DNA from: a bacterium
GTDB lineage: Bacteria > Actinomycetota > Acidimicrobiia > Spongiisociales > JAENVV01
Reading direction: 5' to 3'
Assembly: GCA_024641305.1 (NCBI GenBank)
Contig: JAHEDI010000003.1
Location: 112,889 to 151,827, forward strand
DNA length: 38,939 nt
Shown here: positions 22,302 to 30,614 of the stretch, piece after piece
How the letters are laid out: every line of letters begins with the position of its first letter
Numbering within the stretch: position 1 is the stretch's first letter
Notes under the pieces: model-generated
The model's input: only the letters and a program-made list of their open reading frames with translations
Database searches by the model: none
What the model was told of the DNA's origin: nothing
Translations under genes and position numbers: made by a program

Positions 22302-23774
22302 ATGTACGCATCAGTTTCATCAGTCGCTCTCAAAGGTGTTGAACCACAGCCGGTAAACGTCGAGGTCTTCATCGGACGGCCGGCCTCAACCCCCATGACC
22401 ATCGTAGGTTTGCCAGACACGGCGGTTCGCGAAGCCCGCGAGCGAGTCAAAGCCGCCATTCTGGAATCGGGCTTCCGGTTCCCAAATGGACGGGTGATCG
22501 TCAACCTTGCACCCGCCGACCTGCCAAAGGTCGGTTCGGCCTACGACCTGCCAATTGCCATTGGGGTGTTGGTGGCGGCCGGATTGGTCCCGCCCCACGC
22601 GGCGGAGGTCGTCGCGCTGGGAGAGTTGGCTCTTGATGGGACGGTTCGGCCGGCTCGGGGCGGGCTCGGGGCGGGCCTTGTGGCGAAAGCGGCGGGCCTC
22701 CCGGCCGTGTTGGCACCCGATAGCGCGGCCGAAGCCGTCAGGGTAGATGGCGCCGATGTCCGGGCAGTCGGGTCTCTGGCGGAAGCGCTCGGCGTAATAC
22801 TCAATAGTGACCCCGGGCAACCGATCCCGGTTCTGGGTTTGGGGAGCCGGCCGACGTGTGAATTGGCCGAGGTTCGGGGCCAGGCGCTTGGGAGGCGCGC
22901 CCTGGAGATTGCCGCCGCCGGCGGGCATCATTTGCTTATGTGGGGACCGCCAGGGTCGGGCAAAACGATGTTGTCTCGTTCGCTTCCGAGCGTGCTGCCC
23001 CCGCTCACGACGGTTGAGGCACTTGAGGTTGCGCAGATTTGGGCGGCCGGCGGTAGGGGCACTCCGAGCCGGGAGCAGCGCCCCTTTCGATCACCCCATC
23101 ATTCAGCCACGCCCGCCGCTTTGATCGGAGGAGGAAGCGGCATTCCGGTTCCTGGAGAGGTCTCCTATGCCCACCACGGCGTCCTCTTCCTGGACGAAGT
23201 CGGCGAGTTTCCGGCCCAGCTTCTCAACCACCTGCGGCAACCTCTCGAGGACGGATCGGTGACGATTGCGCGTAAGGGTATTTCGGTGCGATTTCCGTCG
23301 AGGTTTCAGCTGGTCGGTGCCACCAATCCGTGCCCGTGTGGCTATCACGGGGATCCGCTGGTGGCGTGCGAGTGCCCAGCGTCGGCGGTTGCGAAGTATC
23401 GAAGGCGTTTGTCTGGCCCGCTCATCGACCGGTTTGACGTCCGGGTCTCAGTACCCCGGCCCGAACGAAACGAACTTCTTGGAGCGCCGGGGGAATCATC
23501 AGAGGTGGTAGCTGCCAGAGTGTTGACAGCCCGGAAACGCCAGGTCGACCGTGGTTGCATCAACCGGCTGTTGAGCCGACGGCGGCTCGACGAAATGGAC
23601 TGGCACCAAGAAGCCAGGTTGCTCGTCGATCGGGCGTTTGACCAACTGGCGTTGACGGCACGCGGCTATGACCGGGTGCGGCGTGTCGCTCGAACGGTGG
23701 CGGATCTCGACGAGTCTGAGTCCGTTGGCCCCCGCCATGTGGCGGAAGCTCTCGGGTTTCGAGGAAACTGGTGA
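22302..23774 (+). CDS. comM: YifB/ComM family Mg-chelatase-like AAA+ ATPase
   Basis: A 490-residue protein. The N-terminal Lon-protease-like/ChlI region (GVEPQPVNVEVFIGRPASTP, TIVGLPDTAVREARERV, NLAPADLPKVGSAYDLPIAI) is followed by the AAA+ core with Walker A GPPGSGKTML near residue 215, Walker B VLFLDEVGEF and the cysteine-containing loop TNPCPCGYHGDPLVACECP, then a C-terminal chelatase domain. In naturally competent bacteria ComM is a helicase that extends branch migration of incoming DNA. ATG 22302 is preferred to the GTG directly before it. It overlaps dprA by 4 nt (GTGA). Confidence 0.93.
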   Translation: MYASVSSVALKGVEPQPVNVEVFIGRPASTPMTIVGLPDTAVREARERVKAAILESGFRFPNGRVIVNLAPADLPKVGSAYDLPIAIGVLVAAGLVPPHAAEVVALGELALDGTVRPARGGLGAGLVAKAAGLPAVLAPDSAAEAVRVDGADVRAVGSLAEALGVILNSDPGQPIPVLGLGSRPTCELAEVRGQALGRRALEIAAAGGHHLLMWGPPGSGKTMLSRSLPSVLPPLTTVEALEVAQIWAAGGRGTPSREQRPFRSPHHSATPAALIGGGSGIPVPGEVSYAHHGVLFLDEVGEFPAQLLNHLRQPLEDGSVTIARKGISVRFPSRFQLVGATNPCPCGYHGDPLVACECPASAVAKYRRRLSGPLIDRFDVRVSVPRPERNELLGAPGESSEVVAARVLTARKRQVDRGCINRLLSRRRLDEMDWHQEARLLVDRAFDQLALTARGYDRVRRVARTVADLDESESVGPRHVAEALGFRGNW

Positions 23775-24832
23775 ACCGTCGAGATGCTGCATTGCAGTTG
23801 GCCTACGCCCCCATGCATCCGGATCGTCGTCGGCAACTTTGTGTCGACCTGGGAGGCCCGGAAGGTGCCCTTCGCTCGATCTGGTCGGGAAAGGTGACGC
23901 TGCCTGAAGATGCGCTGGCTGCGACGCGAATACCCGCGGCCGAGCGTCGGGAGGCTCTGGCCGTCCGAGGAATCGGATTACGATTTTTGGGTGACCCCGA
24001 CTATCCGCCAGGTCTGTCCGATTTGGCCAATCCACCATCCGTGTTGTTCACGCGGGGCTCCATGCCATCAGTGCCCGGTATCGCGATCGTCGGGACCCGG
24101 AGAGCCACCGGCTACGGGCTGAGATTGGCCGAGAGTTTCGGGCGGGCCATGGCTGGTGACGGTCGAACCGTGGTCAGCGGGTTGGCGAAAGGGATCGACG
24201 GGGCGGCCCATCGGGGTATGGTGGGAGCGGGCGGTCGGGGCATCGCGGTTCTCGGGAGCGGAGTTGACCGATGGTATCCGGCCGTGAATCGAACTCTTGG
24301 CGAGCAACTCCTGAAGAACGGATCTGTGATCTCCGAGTACCCGCCCGGTACGCGACCGTCGCCATGGCGCTTTCCTCCCCGCAACCGGATCATTGTTGGT
24401 CTGTCGGCGGTCGTGCTCATTGTAGAAGCCGGGATGCCGGGAGGGGCAATGATCACCGGCCGAATGGCCGCGGACGAGCATCGGGAGCTATTCGCGGTTC
24501 CGGGTGACATCGGTCGGCCTGCTTCGGTTGGATGCAATTTGTTGATTCGTGATGGAGGCTGGCCGGTTCTCGGTGTCGATGATCTGCGCGAAGCCGTCGA
24601 CCGGATTCTCGGGCCGCCCGTCACGAAAACCCAGGCCGCCGAACATCCCCGATCGGGGATCGGGGTCCCCTCAGTGTCACCGTTGATTGCTGCATGCGAC
24701 CCGGCCGGAACCCCCATCGACGAGTTGGCCAAGCGATGTCATCGGTCGGTCTCCGAAATTCTCGTTGCCGTTACGGAATTGGAACTCGCCGGGGTGGTGC
24801 GGGTTGAGGCGGGACGAGTCGTTCCTCAGTGA
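23771..24832 (+). CDS. dprA: DNA-processing protein DprA
   Basis: A 353-residue protein that loads RecA on single-stranded DNA during transformation. The Rossmann-like core shows GIAIVGTRRATGYG, VVSGLAKGIDGAAHRG, SEYPPGTRPSPWRFPPRNRI and VEAGMPGGAMITGRMAADEHRE. An N-terminal SAM/helical region and a C-terminal winged-helix (residues about 300-353) complete the usual architecture. The GTG start overlaps the comM stop by 4 nt, so the two are coupled. The next element downstream is the promoter and attenuator of the DAHP synthase gene. Confidence 0.95.
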   Translation: MNRRDAALQLAYAPMHPDRRRQLCVDLGGPEGALRSIWSGKVTLPEDALAATRIPAAERREALAVRGIGLRFLGDPDYPPGLSDLANPPSVLFTRGSMPSVPGIAIVGTRRATGYGLRLAESFGRAMAGDGRTVVSGLAKGIDGAAHRGMVGAGGRGIAVLGSGVDRWYPAVNRTLGEQLLKNGSVISEYPPGTRPSPWRFPPRNRIIVGLSAVVLIVEAGMPGGAMITGRMAADEHRELFAVPGDIGRPASVGCNLLIRDGGWPVLGVDDLREAVDRILGPPVTKTQAAEHPRSGIGVPSVSPLIAACDPAGTPIDELAKRCHRSVSEILVAVTELELAGVVRVEAGRVVPQ

Positions 24833-24835
24833 GGC

Positions 24836-24864
24836 TTGACATTCGTCCAGTTCCTGGCCACTAT
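24836..24864 (+). promoter_or_regulatory. Promoter of the aromatic leader/DAHP synthase unit
   Basis: A perfect TTGACA (24836-24841) is followed after 17 nt by CACTAT (24859-24864), a weak -10 that keeps the key A and final T. A start about 7 nt later (24871-24873) would place the RNA 5' end at the ATG of the leader peptide, explaining why that ORF has no Shine-Dalgarno. Confidence 0.5.
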
Positions 24865-24872
24865 GCCATGCG

Positions 24873-24929
24873 ATGAATATTGCTTGGTTTAGCGCGGACT
24901 ATTTTTTTGGCCCTTCGGGGTCGAAGTAG
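24873..24929 (+). CDS. Aromatic-rich leader peptide (attenuation control)
   Basis: An 18-codon ORF reading MNIAWFSADYFFGPSGSK. It contains one Trp, three Phe and one Tyr, with the aromatic codons at 24885-24890 and 24900-24908. It stands between a TTGACA promoter and an antiterminator/terminator pair and precedes a DAHP synthase gene, whose product feeds synthesis of exactly these three amino acids. The stop codon (24927-24929) lies at the end of the 5' arm of the antiterminator stem, so a ribosome that completes the peptide would mask that arm. This is the arrangement of known trp- and phe-type leader peptides. Confidence 0.85.
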   Translation: MNIAWFSADYFFGPSGSK

Positions 24930-24964
24930 TCGCGTTCAACCATCGCACGAGAACTTCGACCCCG
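24916..24964 (+). promoter_or_regulatory. Antiterminator stem of the DAHP synthase attenuator
   Basis: CGGGGTCGAAGT (24916-24927) is perfectly complementary to ACTTCGACCCCG (24953-24964), 12 bp. The last four bases of the 3' arm (24961-24964) are also the start of the terminator stem, so only one of the two hairpins can form. Ribosome stalling at the upstream Trp/Phe/Tyr codons would leave the 5' arm free and favour this structure. Confidence 0.82.
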
Positions 24965-24987
24965 AGCCGCTGGCTCGGGTTTTTTTT
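24961..24987 (+). terminator. Intrinsic terminator of the DAHP synthase attenuator
   Basis: CCCGAGCC (24961-24968), loop GCT, GGCTCGGG (24972-24979), followed directly by eight T residues (24980-24987). The stem is a perfect 8 bp. It lies 33 nt before the DAHP synthase ATG and has the form of a strong rho-independent terminator. Confidence 0.92.
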
Positions 24988-25020
24988 GCGCCGGGCGGCT
25001 CACATGGAAGGCAGCTCTAG

Positions 25021-26088
25021 ATGACCGACAATCCAATCGTGATACCGACCTCGGTAGACGACACCCACATCAAGGAAATCGCTGCGTTGAAGCGGCCATC
25101 TCAGCTCAAACTTGAGATTCCCAACCGGTCCGAGAGTCTTGTTGCCGACTCTCGTCAGGCGATCGCCGACATTCTCCACGGTCGAGACACCAAGCGGCTT
25201 GTCGTGGTGGTCGGACCATGTTCGATTCACGACGTTGAGGTCGCCGCCGAATACGCCGACAAGCTTATGGCGTTGAGAACCCGCTACGCAGACGAGCTAC
25301 TGATCGTCATGCGTACCTACTTCGAAAAGCCCCGAACCACGGTGGGGTGGACAGGATTGGTTTATGACCCACAACTGGACGGATCCGAAGATATCCCGAC
25401 AGGTATCGAAGTGTCACGGCGTTTGCTTCAAACGATCAACGACATGGGCATGCCATGCGCAGTCGAGCTACTCGACCCGATCACTCCTCAGTATTTCGCC
25501 GACTTCCTGTCGTGGGCGGCGATCGGTGCCAGGACTGTTGAAAGTCAAGTTCACCGGCAGCTGGCGAGCGGTATGTCAGCTCCGATCGGCTTCAAGAACT
25601 CAACCGACGGTCGGGTCGACGTCGCCGTCCATGCCATGAAGGCGGCTGAGCGGTCCCATAGTTTCTTCAGCGTCAACTTCGAGGGCCAGCTCGCCATGGT
25701 GCGAACCAACGGCAACCCCGATACACATATTGTGCTTCGGGGCGGAGCCAGCGGTCCAAACTATGACACGGCGGCCGTGAAGGACGCGGTTGTTCGAGGC
25801 AAGGCGCACGGAATCGAGCGGCCGGTGATGGTCGATTGTTCTCATGGCAATTCGAAGAAGGATCACCGACGCCAACCGATCGTGGCCGATGAGGTGTTAC
25901 GCCAGTTCAAGTCTGGCCAGAACGGCATCATGGGCTTGATGGTCGAGAGTCACATAAACGCCGGCCGGCAAGACTGGGCCCCGGATGTAAAACTCGACCA
26001 TGGCGTGTCGATCACCGACGCCTGTATTGGGTGGGATGATACGGACGTACTTCTGGAGAAGGCTGCCAAAGTCGTTGCGGGTCGTTGA
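25021..26088 (+). CDS. aroG: 3-deoxy-7-phosphoheptulonate (DAHP) synthase, type I (AroG-like)
   Basis: A 355-residue enzyme condensing PEP and erythrose-4-phosphate, the first step of the shikimate pathway. Type I-alpha motifs are seen: VVVVGPCSIHD, MRTYFEKPRTTVGWTG, GFKNSTDGRVDVAVHAM, THIVLRGGASGPNYD and MVDCSHGNSKK, supplying the metal- and PEP-binding Cys, Lys and His residues. The size is that of the E. coli AroF/G/H class; many actinobacteria instead use the type II enzyme. GGAAGG lies 9 nt before the ATG. Expression is evidently controlled by the attenuator just upstream. It sits between dprA and xerC, where no aromatic gene is expected. Confidence 0.95.
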   Translation: MTDNPIVIPTSVDDTHIKEIAALKRPSQLKLEIPNRSESLVADSRQAIADILHGRDTKRLVVVVGPCSIHDVEVAAEYADKLMALRTRYADELLIVMRTYFEKPRTTVGWTGLVYDPQLDGSEDIPTGIEVSRRLLQTINDMGMPCAVELLDPITPQYFADFLSWAAIGARTVESQVHRQLASGMSAPIGFKNSTDGRVDVAVHAMKAAERSHSFFSVNFEGQLAMVRTNGNPDTHIVLRGGASGPNYDTAAVKDAVVRGKAHGIERPVMVDCSHGNSKKDHRRQPIVADEVLRQFKSGQNGIMGLMVESHINAGRQDWAPDVKLDHGVSITDACIGWDDTDVLLEKAAKVVAGR

Positions 26089-26119
26089 CCCCATCGGCTG
26101 GGGCGGCGAGGATGAGGCA

Positions 26120-27010
26120 GTGGTCCAAATACCTGATCCGCCCGCCTGGGCGCTTGATTCCTTCGAACGGTACCTCGTTCGTCTAAAGGTCCAACGAGGA
26201 TTATCACCTCACTCGATCGCCGCATACCGACGAGACATCAGTCAGTTCTTGGCCTTCTGTGACCGAGCGTCCATCCAATCCCTTGCTGAAATCGATCGGC
26301 GCTTCATACGACGTTTCCTGGCCTACCTCGACACGCTCGGTTATGCCCGGGGGAGTATTCGCCGCAAATCATCGTCGGTGAAGGGTTTCTTTGCCGATCT
26401 GGCTTTGCGTGGGGATATTCCCAGTAACCCCGCCCAGCAACTTGCCAGGACGAAGACTCCTCAGAGACTTCCCAAAGCGCTACCTCAGCGGGCGGTCGCC
26501 GAACTCATTGAGGCAATCGACGGCGACGAACCTGTCGAACTGCGTGATCGGGCCATCCTCGAAACGTTGTATGCCACCGGGCTACGGGTCTCCGAGTTGG
26601 CTTCGTTGACCACGTCCATCTTGGGTGCCGATACCGTGACCGTGCGCGGTAAAGGCAACAAGGACCGGGTTGTTCCGATCGGTGGACCGGCTGTGCGAAG
26701 CATCGAACGATGGATCTCCAAAGGACGCCCGCGGATGGTTGGATCGGTCGAGAACGAGGCTCTCTGGATAGGTATTCGAGGAAGATCCCTCGATCCACGC
26801 GGCATACGGCGTATCATCCAGCAACGTGCGGGAACCTTCCCGCATGCACTGCGCCACTCGTTCGCGACGCATCTCCTGGAAGGAGGAGCAGATCTACGAG
26901 CTGTGCAGGAAATGTTAGGGCACGTTGAATTGGCGACCACGCAGCTTTACACTGCGATAACTCGAGACCACCTCAAGGCGACATATGAGCGAAGCCACCC
27001 GCGGGCATAA
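26120..27010 (+). CDS. xerC: Tyrosine recombinase XerC/XerD-type
   Basis: A 296-residue site-specific recombinase, probably for resolving chromosome dimers at dif. The N-terminal core-binding domain (SFERYLVRLKVQRGLSPHSI) is followed by the catalytic domain with Arg in ATGLRVSELASL, Lys in GKGNKDRVVPIG, HALRH, LGHVELATTQLY including the nucleophilic Tyr. GTG 26120 is taken as start because a GAGG lies 8 nt upstream and the frame further up runs through the end of the DAHP synthase gene. Its end overlaps whiG by 26 nt. The xerC-whiG-rpsB order is typical for actinobacteria; whether XerC or XerD cannot be settled. Confidence 0.92.
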   Translation: MVQIPDPPAWALDSFERYLVRLKVQRGLSPHSIAAYRRDISQFLAFCDRASIQSLAEIDRRFIRRFLAYLDTLGYARGSIRRKSSSVKGFFADLALRGDIPSNPAQQLARTKTPQRLPKALPQRAVAELIEAIDGDEPVELRDRAILETLYATGLRVSELASLTTSILGADTVTVRGKGNKDRVVPIGGPAVRSIERWISKGRPRMVGSVENEALWIGIRGRSLDPRGIRRIIQQRAGTFPHALRHSFATHLLEGGADLRAVQEMLGHVELATTQLYTAITRDHLKATYERSHPRA

Positions 27011-27767
27011 GACATCCGAAGAACATGTACAGCAGATGTGGGTGGACTTCAAGTCCACGGCCTCGGAACGAGCCCGCGAGGGTCTCATCCTCCATTATTC
27101 ACCACTCGTGAAGTTCGTCGCCGGTCGCGTTGGCGTCGGTCTGCCGAGAAGCGTCGAGCAGTCCGATCTGATCTCGTACGGCATCTTCGGACTCATCGAT
27201 GCTATCGACAAATTCGATCTCGAGCGGGGATTCAAGTTCGAAACCTACGCCATCAATCGTGTCAAAGGTGCCATCCTCGACGAGTTGCGGGCCCTCGACT
27301 GGGTCCCGCGGTCGGTCCGAGCTCGGGCCAGGGAAATCGAACGCTCCCTCCAGGAGCTTGAGCACAAGCTGCAGCGGACGCCATCTGAAGAAGAGCTGTC
27401 TGACAAGATGGAGATGCCACTCACTCAGCTTCAGGACACGCTGGGTGAGATTTCATCCCTCGGGTTGGTCGCTCTCGATGAACTCCTTGGCCGCGATTCG
27501 GACTCGTCGTCGGTGGGTGACGTATTGCCTGATCCTCGCGGGATGACCCCGGAAGCTGCGTTCCAGGTCGAGGAGACCAAGCGGGTGGTTGCCGACGCAA
27601 TCAACCGGCTTCCAGATCGGGAACGCCTCGTCGTAACGCTCTACTACTACGAAGGACTGACGCTCTCAGAAATCGGAGAGGTACTTGGGGTTACCGAATC
27701 GAGGGTCTGTCAGATTCATACCAAAGCGGTCATGAGCCTTCGTAACCGCATGGCCGTTACCAACTGA
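26985..27767 (+). CDS. whiG: RNA polymerase sigma factor, FliA/WhiG family (sigma-28)
   Basis: A 260-residue alternative sigma factor. Region 2 is seen as LILHYSPLVKFVAGRVGVGLP, DLISYGIFGLIDAIDKFD and FKFETYAINRVKGAILDELR. The next segment, LDWVPRSVRARAREIERS, is the FliA/WhiG region 3 signature. Region 4 has the helix-turn-helix LTLSEIGEVLGVTESRVCQIH. In Streptomyces WhiG starts sporulation and is held by an anti-sigma with c-di-GMP; in motile bacteria FliA drives late flagellar genes. No flagellar or sporulation gene is in this window, but a matching promoter lies upstream of comM. Confidence 0.95.
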   Translation: MSEATRGHKTSEEHVQQMWVDFKSTASERAREGLILHYSPLVKFVAGRVGVGLPRSVEQSDLISYGIFGLIDAIDKFDLERGFKFETYAINRVKGAILDELRALDWVPRSVRARAREIERSLQELEHKLQRTPSEEELSDKMEMPLTQLQDTLGEISSLGLVALDELLGRDSDSSSVGDVLPDPRGMTPEAAFQVEETKRVVADAINRLPDRERLVVTLYYYEGLTLSEIGEVLGVTESRVCQIHTKAVMSLRNRMAVTN

Positions 27768-27803
27768 GCGACTCGCCCCCTACGGCTTCAGCTACACTTT
27801 CCC

Positions 27804-27834
27804 GGACTCGAACATGAGTCCTGCCCGAAACGGG
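27804..27834 (+). other. Two small hairpins in the rpsB leader
   Basis: GGACTC (27804-27809) pairs with GAGTCC (27816-27821), and CCCG (27824-27827) with CGGG (27831-27834). They lie in the 182-nt whiG-rpsB gap, after a possible TACACT -10 box (27793-27798) without a good -35. They may form part of a structured S2 mRNA leader; I cannot match them to a known element. Confidence 0.3.
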
Positions 27835-27949
27835 TGGCAAATACACACGCACCGGTAGAACTTCCATTGGTCAGACAAAGTCTGCGGAAGGCGGTCTCCC
27901 CGCTGGCAATCCTGCCCATCGGTGCGGAGGAACAACCATAAGGAGCAGC

Positions 27950-28711
27950 ATGTCTGTTGTCACAATCAAACAACTGTTGGAAGCTGGCGTCCACTTCGGT
28001 CACCGCACCCAGCGTTGGAACCCGAAGATGAAGCCCTATATTTTTGGCGATCGCAACGGGATCCACATCATTGACCTCCGCCAAAGCCTAGAAAAGGCCA
28101 ACGAGGCGGCCGAGTTCGTCAAGAAGGAAGTCGCCGCCGGCGGAACCGTTCTGTTCGTAGGAACCAAAAAGCAGGTCGCAGGTGCCATAGCTGAGGCAGC
28201 CGACCGCGCCTCGATGCCGTATGTGAACTATCGCTGGCTCGGTGGCATGCTCACCAACTTCACCACCATTCAGAAGCGCATCTTCTACATGCGTGAACTG
28301 GAGCGTATGCACGAAACCGGTGAGTTTGCCGGTCGGCCCAAGAAGGAACGCCTCAAGCTCAGCCGTGAATACGAAAAGCTTCAGCGCAACCTTGGTGGCG
28401 TAGTGAATCTCAAGTCGATTCCTAACTGCTTGTTCATCATCGACATCAACGTCGAGGCGACGGCTGTAAAGGAAGCAAACCGGCTCGGGATCCCCGTTAT
28501 CGCAGTGGTTGACTCAAACTGTGACCCGACTGGAGTCGACATCGTCATTCCTGGCAATGACGACGCCGTTCGGTCCGCGCAGCTCCTGGCCGGCATCATT
28601 GCCCAGGCCGCTATCGATGGTAAGCAGCTCGTTGGCAAGTCCGATATGGAAGAAATGACCGAAAAAGACGTCAGCTCAGAACCGACTGATGACGCCGCGG
28701 TAGAAGCATAG
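27950..28711 (+). CDS. rpsB: 30S ribosomal protein S2
   Basis: A 253-residue protein. The N-terminus [20 protein letters not shown] and motifs [29 protein letters not shown] and [18 protein letters not shown] are standard S2. An acidic C-terminal tail follows. AAGGAG lies shortly before the ATG. S2 joins the 30S late and in many bacteria regulates rpsB-tsf translation; here too tsf follows after 9 nt. Confidence 0.97.
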   Translation: MSVVTIKQLLEAGVHFGHRTQRWNPKMKPYIFGDRNGIHIIDLRQSLEKANEAAEFVKKEVAAGGTVLFVGTKKQVAGAIAEAADRASMPYVNYRWLGGMLTNFTTIQKRIFYMRELERMHETGEFAGRPKKERLKLSREYEKLQRNLGGVVNLKSIPNCLFIIDINVEATAVKEANRLGIPVIAVVDSNCDPTGVDIVIPGNDDAVRSAQLLAGIIAQAAIDGKQLVGKSDMEEMTEKDVSSEPTDDAAVEA

Positions 28712-28720
28712 GAAACCGGT

Positions 28721-29335
28721 ATGGCTGAATTTTCCGCTAAAGATGTACAGGAACTGCGGCAGGCAACGTCCGTTGGAATGATGGACGCCAAGAAGGCTCT
28801 GGTCGCCTCGGAAGGCGATTTCGACAAGGCAGTCACCTACCTGCGTGAGAAGGGACTGGCCGCCACGGCCAAGCGGGCCGATCGGGACGCTTCGGAAGGT
28901 TGCATAGGGAGTTATCTCCACAACCAGGCGGGACGAGATGTTCAAGGTGTCCTCGTCTACTTGTCGTCCGAGACCGACTTTGTCGCCAAGAGCCCGGAAT
29001 TCGTCGAAACCGCTCGAGACATAGCGATGCATATCGCTTGGGGAAAGCCAGATTTCTTGACCAGGGAAGAAATTCCTGCAGAGGATCTCCAAAGCGAAGC
29101 CGACATCATCGCCAATCAGGCCAAGAATGAGGGTAAACCCGACACGGTCATCCCCAAGATCGTCGAAGGACGTCTGGAGAAGTACTACCAGGATCGGGTC
29201 CTGCTGGATCAGCCGTTTGTAAAGTCGGATAAGTTCGAAGGCACTGTTGGCGAATTGGTTCAGCAGCTAGCCGCCAAGATGGGTGAGAACATCACGATCA
29301 AATCCTTCTCCCGTATCGCCGTCGGCGAGAACTAG
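28721..29335 (+). CDS. tsf: Elongation factor Ts (short form)
   Basis: A 204-residue nucleotide exchange factor for EF-Tu. The N-terminal UBA-like domain reads [20 protein letters not shown], followed by the core signature [16 protein letters not shown]. At about 200 residues it lacks much of the second subdomain found in the 270-300 residue forms of most actinobacteria, resembling the short EF-Ts of Thermus and cyanobacteria. The end ([20 protein letters not shown]) fits a natural terminus, so it is not truncated by mutation. Confidence 0.95.
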   Translation: MAEFSAKDVQELRQATSVGMMDAKKALVASEGDFDKAVTYLREKGLAATAKRADRDASEGCIGSYLHNQAGRDVQGVLVYLSSETDFVAKSPEFVETARDIAMHIAWGKPDFLTREEIPAEDLQSEADIIANQAKNEGKPDTVIPKIVEGRLEKYYQDRVLLDQPFVKSDKFEGTVGELVQQLAAKMGENITIKSFSRIAVGEN

Positions 29336-29343
29336 GAGCGCTC

Positions 29344-30051
29344 ATGGAAGCTCGCCGGGTCCTCCTCAAATTGTCCGGGGAAGCATTTGCCGATGCCGAA
29401 CTCGGATACGGGATTGATCCGGCGACGGTCCGGCGGGTAGCCAGAGAGGTTGCCGACGCCATCGAACAAGGAGTCGAAGTCGCCATCGTCGTTGGTGGCG
29501 GCAACATCTTCCGGGGCGTGTCTTCGGCTGCGGCGGGGATGGACCAGGCGAGCGCCGACTACATGGGGATGCTGGCGACGGTGATCAACGCCCTGGCATT
29601 ACGCGACGCTCTCGAAAAAGAGGATGTCGAGACCCGGGTCCAGTCAGCCATCACGATGCAACAGCTCGCCGAACCGTACATTCGGCTTCGGGCGATCCGT
29701 CATCTCGAAAAAGGTCGGGTGGTCATCTTCGCGGCTGGAACCGGCAATCCGTTCTTCACGACGGACACTGCGGCTGCGCTCCGCGCGGCCGAGATCGGGG
29801 CGGACGAGGTTCTCAAGGCTACGATGGTCGATGGCGTCTATGACTCCGATCCGCGTATCAACCCGGACGCGGAATTCATTCATGACATCGGATACATGGA
29901 AGTCCTCGCTCGTGGCCTGAACGTCATGGACCTGACCGCCGTGACTCTGTGCAAAGAGAACAATCTTCCAATCAGGGTGTTTAGCCTTAGAGAACCGGGC
30001 AATATCACCAAGGTCGTGGCCGGAGCGGATCTCGGGACTCTGGTGCATTAG
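29344..30051 (+). CDS. pyrH: UMP kinase
   Basis: A 235-residue amino-acid-kinase-fold enzyme phosphorylating UMP to UDP. It begins [16 protein letters not shown], then [10 protein letters not shown] for nucleotide binding, and [20 protein letters not shown], the UMP-binding signature of PyrH, followed by [15 protein letters not shown]. The gene lies 8 nt after tsf and 8 nt before frr, in the order conserved across bacteria. UMP from the upstream upp enzyme is its substrate. Confidence 0.97.
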   Translation: MEARRVLLKLSGEAFADAELGYGIDPATVRRVAREVADAIEQGVEVAIVVGGGNIFRGVSSAAAGMDQASADYMGMLATVINALALRDALEKEDVETRVQSAITMQQLAEPYIRLRAIRHLEKGRVVIFAAGTGNPFFTTDTAAALRAAEIGADEVLKATMVDGVYDSDPRINPDAEFIHDIGYMEVLARGLNVMDLTAVTLCKENNLPIRVFSLREPGNITKVVAGADLGTLVH

Positions 30052-30059
30052 GAGCGCGC

Positions 30060-30611
30060 ATGATTGACGAACTTCTGGCGGAAGCAGAACTGAAAATGGA
30101 CGGTGCCGTCGAGCACGCCCAGCAAGAGTTCACCACTATTCGGACCGGTCGGGCCAACCCGGGCATTCTCCATCGGATCATGGTCGATTACTACGGTGCA
30201 CCGACCCCCCTCCAACAACTCGCGACTTTTTCCGTTCCCGAACCTCGATTGCTGGTTGTTCAACCGTTCGACCGTGGATCGCTTCAGGAAATCGAGAAGG
30301 CGATCAGCAGTTCGTCTCTCGGGCTCAACCCTTCGAACGATGGAACGGTAATCCGGCTGGTATTTCCCCAGCTCACCTCGGATCGTCGTAAGGAGCTCAT
30401 CAAGGTCGTCAAAGCCATGGCCGAGGATGGCCGGGTGGCGATTCGGAGCATTCGACGCGGCATCAAGGAAGATCTCGAAGCGCTTTCGGGCGAAGTGAGT
30501 GATGACGACATTCGACGGGCAGAGAAGCGCCTCCAGGATGCCACTGACCGCCACACGGCAAGAATCGACGAGCTCTTGGGTCACAAGGAGCAAGAGCTCC
30601 TGGAGGTTTAG
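30060..30611 (+). CDS. frr: Ribosome recycling factor
   Basis: A 183-residue protein that, with EF-G, splits post-termination ribosomes. The three-helix-bundle and hinge motifs are seen: TIRTGRANPGILHRIMVDYYG, PLQQLATFSVPEPRLLVVQPFD, and KAISSSSLGLNPSNDGTVIRLVFPQLT (abbreviated spans), then RRKELIKVVKAMAEDGRVAIR. The length is normal. The neighbours pyrH and cdsA are 8 and 3 nt away, so the genes form an operon. Confidence 0.97.
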   Translation: MIDELLAEAELKMDGAVEHAQQEFTTIRTGRANPGILHRIMVDYYGAPTPLQQLATFSVPEPRLLVVQPFDRGSLQEIEKAISSSSLGLNPSNDGTVIRLVFPQLTSDRRKELIKVVKAMAEDGRVAIRSIRRGIKEDLEALSGEVSDDDIRRAEKRLQDATDRHTARIDELLGHKEQELLEV

Positions 30612-30614
30612 CCA

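Noticed and set aside
24863..24892. A second short ORF, MPCDEYCLV, starting 10 nt upstream in another frame of the aroG leader
   Set aside because: It lacks aromatic enrichment, ends before the stems and has no ribosome site; the 18-codon ORF fits the attenuator geometry far better.
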